From Saprospiraceae bacterium (lineage in GTDB: Bacteria; Bacteroidota; Bacteroidia; Chitinophagales; Saprospiraceae): a stretch of 64,000 nucleotides of DNA. The notes under the pieces are model-generated. The model saw only the letters and a program-made list of their open reading frames with translations. It did no database searches and was not told the origin of the DNA. The stretch covers positions 1-64,000 of the forward strand of contig JAIYAP010000011.1 of assembly GCA_027488935.1 (NCBI GenBank), read 5' to 3'. Made by a program: the position numbers and the translations under genes. This document shows, in pieces, positions 20,713 to 29,679 of the stretch (its first letter is position 1; each line of letters opens with the position of its first letter).

Positions 20713-21843
20713 TTATCGCTTCATTGCTACTTGCTGAACCATTTTATTTTTCCAAGCGCTAAATGTACCATTTATTATCTGTTTGCGCGCTTCTTTTACC
20801 AACCAAAGATAAAAGCCTAAATTATGTAATGTGGCAATTTGCATGGCGAGGATCTCTTCGTTTATAAAAAGGTGCCGCAAATAGGCCTTTGAATGCATGC
20901 GACTGGTTTCAATCGGACTCTCTGCATCAATCGGACTGAAGTCATTTTTCCATTGCAGGTTGCGGATGTGGATGATGCCTTCCGCAGTATAGAGCACCCC
21001 ATGCCGGGCGTTGCGCGTTGGCAACACACAGTCAAACATATCAATACCACGGGCTATGCACTCCAATATATTTTCAGGTGTACCTACCCCCATCAGGTAC
21101 CTTGGTTTGTGTTTGGGCAAAATTTCGGTGACCAATTCGGTCATTTCATACATTTCTTCGGCAGGCTCCCCTACCGACAGGCCGCCAATTGCGTTGCCTT
21201 CCCGCCCGAAACTGGCGATGGTTTCGGCCGATATTTTGCGCAATTCAGGATAGGTGCTTCCCTGTACAATCGGAAACAAGGTTTGGGAAAATCCATACAA
21301 GGGCGTTGTCGCATCAAAGCGATCAATACAACGCTTCAGCCAACGATGGGTCATTTCCATCGAATCTTTGGCATATTTATATTCACATGGGTAAGGCGTG
21401 CATTCATCGAAGGCCATAATAATATCTGCACCAATCACCCGCTGGATATCCATCACACCTTCCGGGGTAAACTCGTGTTTCGAACCATCAATGTGGCTTT
21501 GGAAGGTCACTCCGGTTTCTTTGATTTTTCGCCGATGACCAAGCGAATATACCTGGTAGCCGCCACTATCGGTGAGTACCGGACCTTTCCAGCCGTTAAA
21601 TCCATGTAATCCGCCGGCCTGCTGTATCACGTCCAAACCAGGTCGCAGGTACAGGTGGTAGGTGTTGCCCAGGCATATTTGCGCCTTGATGGTCCGCTCC
21701 AATTCGTGCTGATGTACTGCTTTTACGGTACCCGCTGTACCTACCGGCATAAAAATGGGCGTTTCTATCGCGCCATGATCGGTTTGTATCAGTCCAGCCC
21801 GTGCGTGCGTATGCGTATCTGTATGTAAAAGGTCGAAAGTCAT
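20713..21843 (-). CDS. tgt: tRNA-guanine transglycosylase, lacking the zinc cysteines
   Basis: Exchanges the wobble guanine of Asp, Asn, His and Tyr tRNAs for a queuosine precursor. The 376-residue protein keeps the catalytic Asp motif DSGGYQVYSL, GGLSVGEP, and the nucleophile segment FDCVLPTRNARHG. The canonical zinc site C-x-C-x2-C (CDCYTC in E. coli) reads SPIETS here: all three cysteines are missing, though the fourth ligand His is kept (TLHNLGFY). Either the fold is stable without zinc or this is a lineage variant. It is co-oriented with rodA, 21 bases downstream of it. Confidence 0.95.
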   Translation of the reverse strand: MTFDLLHTDTHTHARAGLIQTDHGAIETPIFMPVGTAGTVKAVHQHELERTIKAQICLGNTYHLYLRPGLDVIQQAGGLHGFNGWKGPVLTDSGGYQVYSLGHRRKIKETGVTFQSHIDGSKHEFTPEGVMDIQRVIGADIIMAFDECTPYPCEYKYAKDSMEMTHRWLKRCIDRFDATTPLYGFSQTLFPIVQGSTYPELRKISAETIASFGREGNAIGGLSVGEPAEEMYEMTELVTEILPKHKPRYLMGVGTPENILECIARGIDMFDCVLPTRNARHGVLYTAEGIIHIRNLQWKNDFSPIDAESPIETSRMHSKAYLRHLFINEEILAMQIATLHNLGFYLWLVKEARKQIINGTFSAWKNKMVQQVAMKR

Positions 21844-21864
21844 ATTGCTTAAATCAATGCGCGC

Positions 21865-23343
21865 CTACGCCTGGTTCCGATGGCTGTCTAGTTTGAGTAA
21901 CACTGCAATCATCAAGGTAGACCCTATTAAAGAGGTGCCCCCATAGCTTATAAACGGCAGTGGAATGCCAATTACCGGAAACAATCCCATGGTCATGCCA
22001 ATGTTGACAATGAAGTGAATAAAAAAGATGCCTGCTACACAATAGGCATAGCATCGCGAAAAATTGGAACGTTGCCGTTCGGCCAATACGGTAATGCGGT
22101 ATAATAATAAGGTGAACAATGCAATGATCGCCGCCACGCCAATAAAGCCTTGCTCTTCTCCAATGGTGCAAAAAATAAAGTCGGTGCTTTGCTCGGGCAC
22201 ATATTTGAGTTTGGTCATGTTGCCTTCCAAGAAGCCTTTGCCGCTAAAACCACCCGAACCGATGGCCATTTTGGAGTGCAACATATTATAGGCTGAACCG
22301 CGCGCCTCGGCTGCTGCTTCGGCAGGTTTGAGCCATATCTTGATGCGCAACTGCTGGTGTGGGGCTAAAACCGTATAACAGGCAAAATTGGCCGCAAAAA
22401 CCAGGCCCGATGCCAATATCAAAATCAACATGCGCACTTGTAACTCCCGCTGAATCAGGTTGTTTTTGCGCAAATAATTAGGTAAAAAAGCCGCAATAAG
22501 CAACGCTAAGTGCGGGGCTAAAACCCAATATTCGTATATTGGGGTGCTCAGCGGATCAATTTTTGATTTTTCCAAAAACCAGGAAAAAATGGGCGTCCAC
22601 CACAAAATAAGCGGAACGGTAACCGCAAAAGCGATCCACCACGGACGGGTGTGTTCTTTAAAACGGCTAATCAATTGATAATTCGTGAGCAGGATCAGCC
22701 AGGCCGCAATCAAGGGTGGCTCAAACACCAGGCCCAAAATGACCATCGCTGCACTGCCAAATCCTAAAACATACCAACTTGGGGACAATCCTTCGCGGTA
22801 CAAAACCAACAAAAACGAAAAGAAAACCAGGGCAGAACCTGTATCTACCTGTAATAAAACAATGCCTACTGGCACTAAAAAAATTGCAAAAGCGATGAAT
22901 CGGCTCCTCCATTGTCGCAAATCGACCCCGGCAGCACTTAGGTAACCTGCCATTGCCAAACAAGTGCCAAACTTTGCTAATTCGGAGGGCTGAAACGAAA
23001 ATCCACCGATGTGGTACCAGGCATATGCGCCATTAATTTCCCGGCCGAATAAGATCGTACCAGGGAGTAAGGCTAAGGTAAAAAGGTAAATAATAAAACC
23101 GTAAGTGCGCCAAAACACCCAATCGGTCATCATAATAACGAAGATAAGCACAAAGCAAACGACCATAAAAAACAACTGCTTGCCCGTGTTGTTGCTCAAA
23201 TTGAAAAAAGCATAAGGGGCTGAGCTGTCATAATTCACCGCATAAATCATCAACCAGCCAATAGAAACCAAGGCAATGTACATGCCAAGGGTCACTTTAT
23301 CTATTTCGCCAAGTTGAATTGGCGTGTTGCGGAAGCGAGACAC
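21865..23343 (-). CDS. rodA: Rod shape-determining protein RodA
   Basis: A SEDS-family peptidoglycan glycosyltransferase for cell elongation. The 492-residue protein has about 10 membrane spans. Family motifs: FSFQPSELAKFG (about residues 113-124), KMAIGSGGFSGKGFL, and FPVIGIPLPFISYGGTSLI near the C-terminus. The start is GTG at 23341-23343, with no ATG before TM1. The tgt gene follows 21 bases after the stop, suggesting one transcript. A cognate transpeptidase is not adjacent. Confidence 0.95.
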   Translation of the reverse strand: MSRFRNTPIQLGEIDKVTLGMYIALVSIGWLMIYAVNYDSSAPYAFFNLSNNTGKQLFFMVVCFVLIFVIMMTDWVFWRTYGFIIYLFTLALLPGTILFGREINGAYAWYHIGGFSFQPSELAKFGTCLAMAGYLSAAGVDLRQWRSRFIAFAIFLVPVGIVLLQVDTGSALVFFSFLLVLYREGLSPSWYVLGFGSAAMVILGLVFEPPLIAAWLILLTNYQLISRFKEHTRPWWIAFAVTVPLILWWTPIFSWFLEKSKIDPLSTPIYEYWVLAPHLALLIAAFLPNYLRKNNLIQRELQVRMLILILASGLVFAANFACYTVLAPHQQLRIKIWLKPAEAAAEARGSAYNMLHSKMAIGSGGFSGKGFLEGNMTKLKYVPEQSTDFIFCTIGEEQGFIGVAAIIALFTLLLYRITVLAERQRSNFSRCYAYCVAGIFFIHFIVNIGMTMGLFPVIGIPLPFISYGGTSLIGSTLMIAVLLKLDSHRNQA

Positions 23344-23392
23344 AGTGTTGTATTTTTAAGATCGAACGTTGATGCGGGAGCAGCCTAAAGGG

Positions 23393-23400
23393 CAAATATA
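23393..23400 (-). promoter_or_regulatory. Putative -7 box of rodA-tgt
   Basis: The minus strand reads TATATTTG, matching TAnnTTTG, 49 bases upstream of the rodA GTG. The -33 box is unclear. Confidence 0.45.
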
Positions 23401-23448
23401 GCCAAAATCGTTAGGATGCTGGTTAAATATTCTTACTGCCGCGCAGTA

Positions 23449-23847
23449 TTAGTAGCGTTGTAAAAAATCGCGGGGATGAATCTGACTGTCTTTGGCCGGG
23501 TATGCACCCGCAAATTCGCTCAGGTTGGTGATGAATGCCAGGGCTTCCAGTCGGCTTTTAAATGCACCCACTTTCAACTTATAATACGGCTTTTCATGAA
23601 TCATTTCAACGGGTACTTCTGGGTAGGCGTTGCGGAAGCGCACCCGGCCTGCTTCTATTTGGGTGCGGTCGGTACTGGCCATGATTTGCACCCGCCAGCC
23701 TTCCAAATGGGGCATGCTACGGTTTTGATTGGTCCAGGTTTTGTATAATTCGGCTATTTCCGGGGTTTCGTTGAGTTGTACTTCCTGTGCGCTTGTTGAT
23801 TGGTACACAAAAAACAAACATAACAGGCTAAGAGCGATTTTAATCAT
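23449..23847 (-). CDS. Secreted SPOR-domain protein
   Basis: A 132-residue protein with a signal peptide (MIKIALSLLCLFFVYQSTSAQ) and a C-terminal SPOR domain: GWRVQIMASTDRTQ, then KPYYKLKVGAFKSRLEALAF (about residues 50-115). SPOR domains bind denuded peptidoglycan glycans, often at the division site. The frame extends upstream by 35 residues, but the ATG at 23847 starts at the signal peptide. It follows deoC by 55 bases on the same strand. Confidence 0.85.
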   Translation of the reverse strand: MIKIALSLLCLFFVYQSTSAQEVQLNETPEIAELYKTWTNQNRSMPHLEGWRVQIMASTDRTQIEAGRVRFRNAYPEVPVEMIHEKPYYKLKVGAFKSRLEALAFITNLSEFAGAYPAKDSQIHPRDFLQRY

Positions 23848-23902
23848 GGCGGGTGCTGGTTTGGTTAAACTGGAGCAAGGAAAGCAGGATGTTGCAGGTG
23901 TT

Positions 23903-24556
23903 TTATTTTCCAATAATTTGCATGGAGGCGGATGTTCCAATGCGATCTGCACCCGCTTCCAGCAGGGCTTTTGCCTCGGGATGGGTTTTTATGCCTCCTG
24001 CTGCTTTTATTTTCATATGTTCGGGTGCCAGTGTGCGCAATTGTTGCACCATGGGTAAGGTTGCCGGAAAGCCATTGAATCCGGTGCCGGTTTTTAGCCA
24101 TTTTATGCGTACCTCATCGGCTATTTCAATGATGCGCTGCATTTCTGCTACATTGAGCAGGCCGCATTCCAAAATTAATTTCAAGGTGTTGCCACGCAAT
24201 TGGGTGGCCCGGGCAATGCTGTCAATGTCATTAAAAACAACCGACCAGTTTTCGCTTTTAACGGCAGCAATGTTTAGGACGGCATCGATATCATCGGCCC
24301 CTTCATCCACGGCGCGTTTAATTTCTTCGCTTTTTGCAGCAATCGCACTATAACCAAGCGGGAAGCCTACCACGGTTGCAAGGCGCAAGTTGCTTCGTTC
24401 GCCAAGGAGCCGGCGTGCATCCCGAACATAAAAAGGCGGAATACACACTGCGGCAAATCCATATTGAATGGCTTCTTCACAAACACGGCGCACATCCGTC
24501 AGGGAAGTATCTGGTTTGAGCACGGTATGCTCCAAAAACTTAGCGATTTCAATCAT
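23903..24556 (-). CDS. deoC: Deoxyribose-phosphate aldolase
   Basis: Splits 2-deoxyribose 5-phosphate to glyceraldehyde 3-phosphate and acetaldehyde in deoxynucleoside salvage. The 217-residue TIM barrel keeps the Schiff-base Lys155 (IKWLKTGTGF), the activating Lys184 (KIKAAGGIKT) and Asp91 (DDIDAVLN). Its length is normal. It heads a unit with the SPOR protein. A -7 box lies only 4 bases before the ATG. Confidence 0.96.
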   Translation of the reverse strand: MIEIAKFLEHTVLKPDTSLTDVRRVCEEAIQYGFAAVCIPPFYVRDARRLLGERSNLRLATVVGFPLGYSAIAAKSEEIKRAVDEGADDIDAVLNIAAVKSENWSVVFNDIDSIARATQLRGNTLKLILECGLLNVAEMQRIIEIADEVRIKWLKTGTGFNGFPATLPMVQQLRTLAPEHMKIKAAGGIKTHPEAKALLEAGADRIGTSASMQIIGK

Positions 24557-24560
24557 TGGG

Positions 24561-24568
24561 CAAAAATA
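24561..24568 (-). promoter_or_regulatory. -7 box 4 bases before the deoC start
   Basis: The minus strand reads TATTTTTG, then CCCA, then ATG. If used, transcription would begin at or within a few bases of the start codon. No TTG is seen at -33. Confidence 0.45.
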
Positions 24569-24661
24569 ATGGATGAAACGCTTGATTCCATTTAAATAAT
24601 GAATTTTAATCTAAAGTGTCATTAAACAACCATTCTAATGCTGGAATGCAGGCTTTTTACT

Positions 24662-24702
24662 AAAAAAAGCAGGCCTCCTCGCCTGGGTAGAACGAGAAGG
24701 CC
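24662..24702 (-). terminator. Intrinsic terminator downstream of obgE
   Basis: On the minus strand, 24702-24693 pairs with 24681-24672 (10 bp, one G-U) around an 11-base loop. Seven T (24668-24662) follow 3 bases later. It closes either the obgE transcript or a separate small RNA from 24.7 kb. Confidence 0.8.
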
Positions 24703-24714
24703 CTGTGCTTTCAT

Positions 24715-24769
24715 GTGGTTTTCGCCTCAAATGTAAGGGCTCTACTTGAAATGAACCACTTTGTGAGGC
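24715..24769 (-). ncRNA. Possible pseudoknotted RNA element in the obgE 3' region
   Basis: Two interleaved 6-bp complementarities are present: 24715-24720 (GTGGTT) with 24754-24759 (AACCAC), and 24724-24729 (GCCTCA) with 24764-24769 (TGAGGC). Their order A-B-A'-B' is that of an H-type pseudoknot. The element stands between the obgE stop (24822) and the intrinsic terminator at 24662-24702, on the same strand. Six-base matches can arise by chance, and no known RNA family is recognised. Confidence 0.3.
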
Positions 24770-24821
24770 TATAAAAAATCAATTTTTTTATTTAACATGG
24801 TATTTACGCACGCTCAAACGC

Positions 24822-25820
24822 TTATTCGGCATTCAATTGCTTCCAAAGCATGTCTTTTAACTTTTGTATATTGGAATTGGAAACGGCCGAAATAAAGATA
24901 CAGGGCACGCCTTCCGGCAGGGTTTCGCGCAGCATTTGCTCCAGGTCCTGATCGATCAAGTCACATTTAGATACGGCCAAAATGCGGGGTTTATCCAACA
25001 AATCAGGATTGAACTCCCTTAATTCGTTCAATAAAATATGATATTCTTCCGAGATATTGCGAATCGTGTCGGCCGGAACCAAAAACAGCAGGATGCTATT
25101 GCGTTCAATATGCCGCAAAAAGCGATGTCCGAGGCCTTTGCCTTCGTGTGCGCCTTCGATGATACCCGGTATATCGGCCATGATGAACGTTTGGCCTGGC
25201 CTGGATTCAACAATGCCTAGATTGGGTGTCAGGGTGGTAAATGCGTAATCTCCGATTTTGGGTTTGGCAGCCGAAACGGAACTTAAAAGCGTGCTTTTCC
25301 CAGCATTGGGGAAGCCTACGAGCCCTACATCGGCCAAAACTTTAAGTTCGAGGATGATCCATTTTTCAAGGCCGGGTTCGCCTGGTTGTGCATATTTTGG
25401 TGCGCGGTTGGTGGAGGTTTTGAAAAAATCATTGCCTTTACCTCCACGGCCACCGGGCAGCAAAATCTTTTCTTCGCCTGCTTCGGTGATTTCCAACAAA
25501 ATTTCTCCCGTTTCCGCATCTTTTGCGACGGTACCCAAGGGGACATTCACGATAATCGTATCGCCATCGCTGCCCGATTTGAGTCCGCCGCGCCCACCTT
25601 GACCATCCTCGGCAAAAATGTGCTTTTTATAGCGCAAACTCAATAGGGTCCACTCTTGGGGATCTGCCCGAAGGATAATATGCCCACCGTGTCCGCCATC
25701 TCCGCCATCTGGCCCACCCAAGGGCATGGCCGGTCCGCGATAAAAATGCGAACTACCCGCTCCGCCTTTGCCTGATCGGAACATGATTTTTACGTAATCA
25801 ACAAAATTTTGCTCTGCCAT
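24822..25820 (-). CDS. obgE: GTPase Obg
   Basis: A conserved ribosome-associated GTPase needed for 50S maturation. The 332-residue protein has the glycine-rich Obg fold (FRSGKGGAGSSHFYR, GGPDGGDGGHGGHI; residues 1-160) and the G domain with GFPNAGKST (G1), DIPGIIEGAHEGKG (G3) and SKCD (G4). It lacks the extra C-terminal OCT domain. The frame extends 18 residues upstream, but the ATG at 25820 (MAEQNFVDYVKI) matches the family start. Confidence 0.96.
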   Translation of the reverse strand: MAEQNFVDYVKIMFRSGKGGAGSSHFYRGPAMPLGGPDGGDGGHGGHIILRADPQEWTLLSLRYKKHIFAEDGQGGRGGLKSGSDGDTIIVNVPLGTVAKDAETGEILLEITEAGEEKILLPGGRGGKGNDFFKTSTNRAPKYAQPGEPGLEKWIILELKVLADVGLVGFPNAGKSTLLSSVSAAKPKIGDYAFTTLTPNLGIVESRPGQTFIMADIPGIIEGAHEGKGLGHRFLRHIERNSILLFLVPADTIRNISEEYHILLNELREFNPDLLDKPRILAVSKCDLIDQDLEQMLRETLPEGVPCIFISAVSNSNIQKLKDMLWKQLNAE

Positions 25821-25890
25821 GTATGGAACTGCTGTCAGCAACCAGTCTTCAAATTCGAAAACGGTTGAGTACAAATAGGTTAAAACCGGG

Positions 25891-25898
25891 CAAAGGTA
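25891..25898 (-). promoter_or_regulatory. Putative -7 box of obgE
   Basis: The minus strand reads TACCTTTG 70 bases before the obgE ATG. A TTTTG lies 13 bases upstream of it, closer than the usual 19. Confidence 0.45.
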
Positions 25899-25985
25899 GG
25901 TAAAATTATAGCAAAAGCCTTGGTTTTCTTTATTTTATAAAACAAAACTCGATCTTTGACGCCAATAAAAATATAAAATCAAATC

Positions 25986-26738
25986 ATGTTGGAAGATCGC
26001 AGTACAAATGCTCCCTTAATTGAACGAAATGAATCTGAACATGTGTGGTTAGAAGGCCCCAAAAGTCGGGGTTTTGAATTGTGGTTTGCCGTACGGGTCT
26101 TTTTTCAATTCGTAAAAGGCTTTCGTGCTCTGCATTTTAGCGGTCCCTGTGTTACGGTGTTTGGGTCGGCCCGATTCAAAGAAGGTCATCCCTATTACGA
26201 AGCCGCGCGGGAAATCGGTGCCAAGATTGTCACTGAATTGGGCATGACGGTGATGACGGGCGGCGGTCCGGGCATCATGGAAGCGGCCAACCGGGGCGCG
26301 CGTGAGGCGGGCGGACCAACCGTAGGCTGTAACGTGGTACTTCCGCATGAGCAAAAAGCCAACCCTTACCTGGATAAATTTGTGACCATCGATTACTTTT
26401 TTGTGCGTAAAGTATTGTTGGCCAAGTATTCCTATGCGTTTGTGATTCTGCCGGGCGGATTTGGCACCATGGACGAGTTTTTTGAAATGCTGACTCTGAT
26501 TCAGACCAAAAAAGTGATCAATTTTCCGATGGTGGTGATGGGGACCGACTATTACAAGCCGCTGCTCGAATATATGCAATGGATGGTGGCGCAGGGTACC
26601 ATTGCCGCTGCGGATTTGGATTTATTGTTGTTTACCGACGATCCGAACGCGGCCATTGCGCACATTCATAAATATGTAAAATCAAATTATGTGATTAAGC
26701 GTGGCAGGCCCATTTCCTGGTTATTCGAACGGGCTTAA
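25986..26738 (+). CDS. LOG family protein (TIGR00730)
   Basis: A 250-residue Rossmann-fold protein with the LOG signature PGGFGTMDEFFEM and the upstream MTGGGPGIMEAANRGA. Characterised members are nucleoside 5'-monophosphate phosphoribohydrolases, known for releasing cytokinin bases in plants and acting on purine nucleotides in bacteria. The N-terminal 45 residues (with HVWLEGPKSRGFELW) extend beyond the minimal fold. It is divergent from obgE. The exact substrate cannot be told. Confidence 0.9.
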   Translation: MLEDRSTNAPLIERNESEHVWLEGPKSRGFELWFAVRVFFQFVKGFRALHFSGPCVTVFGSARFKEGHPYYEAAREIGAKIVTELGMTVMTGGGPGIMEAANRGAREAGGPTVGCNVVLPHEQKANPYLDKFVTIDYFFVRKVLLAKYSYAFVILPGGFGTMDEFFEMLTLIQTKKVINFPMVVMGTDYYKPLLEYMQWMVAQGTIAAADLDLLLFTDDPNAAIAHIHKYVKSNYVIKRGRPISWLFERA

Positions 26739-26753
26739 CAATATTTTGGGCAT

Positions 26754-26786
26754 AAAAAAACCGGATTGTGTTTCCACAACCCGGTT
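26754..26786 (-). terminator. Intrinsic terminator of the 26849-27325 gene
   Basis: Bases 26775-26786 pair with 26759-26770 (12 bp, one mismatch) around a 4-base loop. The minus strand continues into a T-run (26758-26754). The same hairpin may also stop the convergent LOG gene. Confidence 0.75.
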
Positions 26787-26848
26787 GCATTCAACAAGAA
26801 TTTCCTCTTTTGTCATTAAATCCAAATCACTTCAAATCATTATTCACT

Positions 26849-27325
26849 TTATTTTGAAACGGTCGGGCCGTTTTTTTTCTTTTTTTCGCTGTCTTGTACT
26901 TCTTCTGCCTTTGGTGTTACAACCACCGGTTCTGGCGCTTTGGCCCCTTTCTTCTTGTCCGCTACTGCAGTAGTCACTTGTTTTTTCTTCGCTTTTTGTT
27001 CTTTGGATGATTGCGGAACCGCGGTTTCTCTAGACCATTGATCGAGCCATTGGTACAGGCGTTGTTTGCTTAGGTTTGCCGCCAATTGCTGGAAATGCAA
27101 CATATGTTTTGACTGGCGATAGGCCGTCAATAGTTCCATCATCAGCATTCCGTCTTTTTCTCCGCGCTGAACTGCAGCCTGGTAAGCGGTTTTGGTAGCC
27201 GCTTTATCCAACTTTGCCTGTTTTACACTGTTTTTTGCGTCCAAATAACCTTTATGTAAAGGTGCCAAGATTTCATTCCCCGCCAAGCGCTCATCCAGGA
27301 GCATCCGCTCAAATACTTTTTTCAT
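26849..27325 (-). CDS. Conserved-looking hypothetical protein with a lysine-rich tail
   Basis: A 158-residue soluble protein. The first 100 residues are helical and amphipathic (KVFERMLLDERLAGNEILA; AYRQSKHMLHFQQLAANLSK). The last 45 are low-complexity, rich in Lys, Val and Pro, ending KKKKNGPTVSK. It resembles histone-tail-like or nucleic-acid-binding extensions, but no family is recognised. The ATG at 27325 is chosen; the frame runs 36 residues upstream without family-like sequence. It is flanked by its own terminator. Confidence 0.65.
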   Translation of the reverse strand: MKKVFERMLLDERLAGNEILAPLHKGYLDAKNSVKQAKLDKAATKTAYQAAVQRGEKDGMLMMELLTAYRQSKHMLHFQQLAANLSKQRLYQWLDQWSRETAVPQSSKEQKAKKKQVTTAVADKKKGAKAPEPVVVTPKAEEVQDSEKKKKNGPTVSK

Positions 27326-27545
27326 AGTTTTAAAAATTGAAATTCTAATCACTTCCCCAAATTGGACTGGCAAAAGTACGTAACTTAACACTAACTTAAT
27401 ATTAAATTTACAAAAGAGACGCAAACTTAACATTAGGCGTTAAAAATTGAAATGAAAGAAGGTTTTAAGATTCCCATAAAAAAGCAGACCTTTGCGCCCC
27501 AAAAGCGCTACTTGCAAACAATCAGCGCACCAACCTTCATCGCTC

Positions 27546-28646
27546 ATGGCCAATGCAATTTTACTGCTCGAAGATGGCACCGTTTTTCGCGGAAAATCTG
27601 CCGGAAAAATCGGTGCTACCACTGGTGAAATCTGTTTTAATACCGGAATGACCGGTTACCAGGAAATTTTTACCGATCCCTCTTATTTTGGTCAAGTGCT
27701 GGTCGCAACCAATGTGCATATTGGCAATTACGGTATCAAAAAGGAAGAAGTAGAGAGTGATGGTATTAAAATTGCGGGTTTTGTTTGTCGCAATTTCAAC
27801 ACCAATTACAGCCGAAAATTGGCCGACCAGGCGATTGATGATTATTTTGAGGCAGAAGGACTGGTTGCAATCTCGGATGTGGATACGCGCGCCATTGTGC
27901 AGCATATCCGCGAGCGCGGGGCCATGAACTGCATTATTTCTTCCGAAACAGACGATATCGAGGCGCTTAAATTACAACTTGCGGCTACCCCCAAGATGGC
28001 GGGCCTGGAGTTGTCGAGCCTGGTAACTACCAAAGCACCTTATTTTATTGGCAACCCGGATGCTGCGCGCAAAATTGCGGTGATGGATTTTGGCGTAAAA
28101 AAGAACATTCTCCGAAATTTTGACGCCCGCGATTGTTATTTGCAGGTGTTTCCGGCCCGCACGCCTTATGCGGAAGTAAAAGCCTGGAATGCTGATGGTT
28201 ACTTTCTTTCCAACGGACCGGGCGACCCTGCCTCGATGGAATATGCTGTTACACTGGTGAAAGAGATGCTTGCGGAAGAAAAACCACTGTTTGGCATTTG
28301 CCTCGGACAACAATTATTGGCTTTAGCAGCAGGTTTGCCTACCTATAAATTACACCATGGTCATCGGGGTATCAACCACCCTGTGAAAAACCTGCGCACC
28401 GGCCGTTCGGAAATCACCAGCCAGAACCATGGTTTTGGGGTCGTAGAACAGGCCGTATATGACAACCCAGGTTTGGTAGAGCCAACGCATATCAACTTGA
28501 ATGACAATACTGTAGAAGGTATTCGGTTGAAAGGGAAGCCAGCCTTCAGCGTACAGTACCACCCGGAAGCAAGTCCTGGTCCGCATGACGCCCAGTATCT
28601 GTTCGACGATTTTGTTACGTTGATTGATGCGCAGAAAGTTGGCTAA
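27546..28646 (+). CDS. carA: Carbamoyl-phosphate synthase small subunit
   Basis: The glutaminase subunit that feeds ammonia to CarB for pyrimidine and arginine synthesis. The 366-residue protein has the CPSase small-chain domain (ILLLEDGTVFRGKSAG) and a class I glutamine amidotransferase domain with nucleophile Cys252 (FGICLGQQLLAL) and His339/Glu341 (VQYHPEASPGPHD). The open frame begins with a TTG at 27492; the ATG at 27546 fits the family start. carB is not adjacent. It ends 2 bases from the convergent barrel gene. Confidence 0.96.
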   Translation: MANAILLLEDGTVFRGKSAGKIGATTGEICFNTGMTGYQEIFTDPSYFGQVLVATNVHIGNYGIKKEEVESDGIKIAGFVCRNFNTNYSRKLADQAIDDYFEAEGLVAISDVDTRAIVQHIRERGAMNCIISSETDDIEALKLQLAATPKMAGLELSSLVTTKAPYFIGNPDAARKIAVMDFGVKKNILRNFDARDCYLQVFPARTPYAEVKAWNADGYFLSNGPGDPASMEYAVTLVKEMLAEEKPLFGICLGQQLLALAAGLPTYKLHHGHRGINHPVKNLRTGRSEITSQNHGFGVVEQAVYDNPGLVEPTHINLNDNTVEGIRLKGKPAFSVQYHPEASPGPHDAQYLFDDFVTLIDAQKVG

Positions 28647-28648
28647 TA

Positions 28649-29419
28649 CTACAAAGGACGCCAAGGCTCGTTGATAAAATACGAAGCCGTAATGCCCATA
28701 AAGTAGTACAAATCCCCTTTCTTAGGATTTCCGTTGATGCTGATGCCGTCCAAGTTGTCGTTGAAAACCGGGCGCCAGCCCCCTTCTATGCCAAATGTTA
28801 GGCGTTCGGAATAGTCGAACCTGATGCCCATGCCAATGGGCATCGAGATAAAATACCGGTTTACGATATTGTTTTCTGGCAAAGAAGTTCGGAGGTATTT
28901 GGCACGGTCGCTGGCCAAGCCATAATACTCCGGCTCAGGTTTGCTGTGGGCAGCACCTATACCGATAAAGAAGTAAGGCGACACATAAAAGTTATGGATA
29001 CCGGTAAGGGTAACGTGTTCGAGCGCAAGTGGAATCCATTCGCCTACGACGGCAACTTCATGGATACGGGTATAAAATCGGAATTTTCGGCCATTAAGTG
29101 TCGGTGAATTGACATCATCACCAGAAATGGAGCCAGAATAATATTGCGCCTTTACATGAATTTTTTGTGAAATATGGTAGCGGAAGAACGCCCCAAAGCC
29201 AAGGTCGGTTTGCTTCAACTCGATGTCGCGTTCTGCTACATCGCCCGAATAATTGGTAGCGCCGATCATCAACCCTAATTCCATATAATGTTGATAACGC
29301 TTGTATTGGGCTTTGTAAAAAAACTGCGCGTTGGCAACCAGTGGAAAGAAAAGAATCGGCAGTAGGATTAAAAGGAGCGGTTTTGCGACCGTCGGTGTTT
29401 GCTTAGTGTTTGTCGTCAC
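28649..29419 (-). CDS. Outer-membrane beta-barrel protein (DUF6089-like)
   Basis: A 256-residue protein. The signal peptide ends at VANAQ. A small beta-barrel follows that starts YMELGLMIGATNYSGDVAE and has alternating hydrophobic strands to the end, closing with YFMGITASYFINEPW. This matches what I know of the DUF6089 outer-membrane family of Bacteroidota. The start is GTG at 29417-29419, since no ATG precedes the signal peptide. Role unknown. Confidence 0.8.
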   Translation of the reverse strand: MTTNTKQTPTVAKPLLLILLPILFFPLVANAQFFYKAQYKRYQHYMELGLMIGATNYSGDVAERDIELKQTDLGFGAFFRYHISQKIHVKAQYYSGSISGDDVNSPTLNGRKFRFYTRIHEVAVVGEWIPLALEHVTLTGIHNFYVSPYFFIGIGAAHSKPEPEYYGLASDRAKYLRTSLPENNIVNRYFISMPIGMGIRFDYSERLTFGIEGGWRPVFNDNLDGISINGNPKKGDLYYFMGITASYFINEPWRPL

Positions 29420-29620
29420 GATAAAGATTTTTTTCTGGGCGTGTTAAGACCGCAGAAGGATTAAAAGTGAGTTGCAAAGATTAGGGGATTTGTTGGCACT
29501 TGCACGGTTTTTTTGATAGTAAGACTTTAAATTAACGTAAAGTTTTGATTTGTTTTACCGTTTTTATAGCATTATTGTGTAGTATTTAGCATTTTTTATG
29601 TAAGTTGACATTGTGGTGGG

Positions 29621-29651
29621 TTGACGCACTATCTTAAATCCGGTAGATTTG
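29621..29651 (+). promoter_or_regulatory. Promoter of the 29680 T9SS cargo gene
   Basis: TTG at 29621-29623, a spacer of 20 bases, and the -7 box TAGATTTG at 29644-29651. The leader would be about 22 bases. Confidence 0.65.
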
Positions 29652-29679
29652 CAGACATTCCAAAACAAACGACAAACCT

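Noticed and set aside
22064-22291. Open frames on the plus strand within rodA and other genes
   Set aside because: They lie wholly within well-supported genes on the other strand and are explained as antisense shadows.
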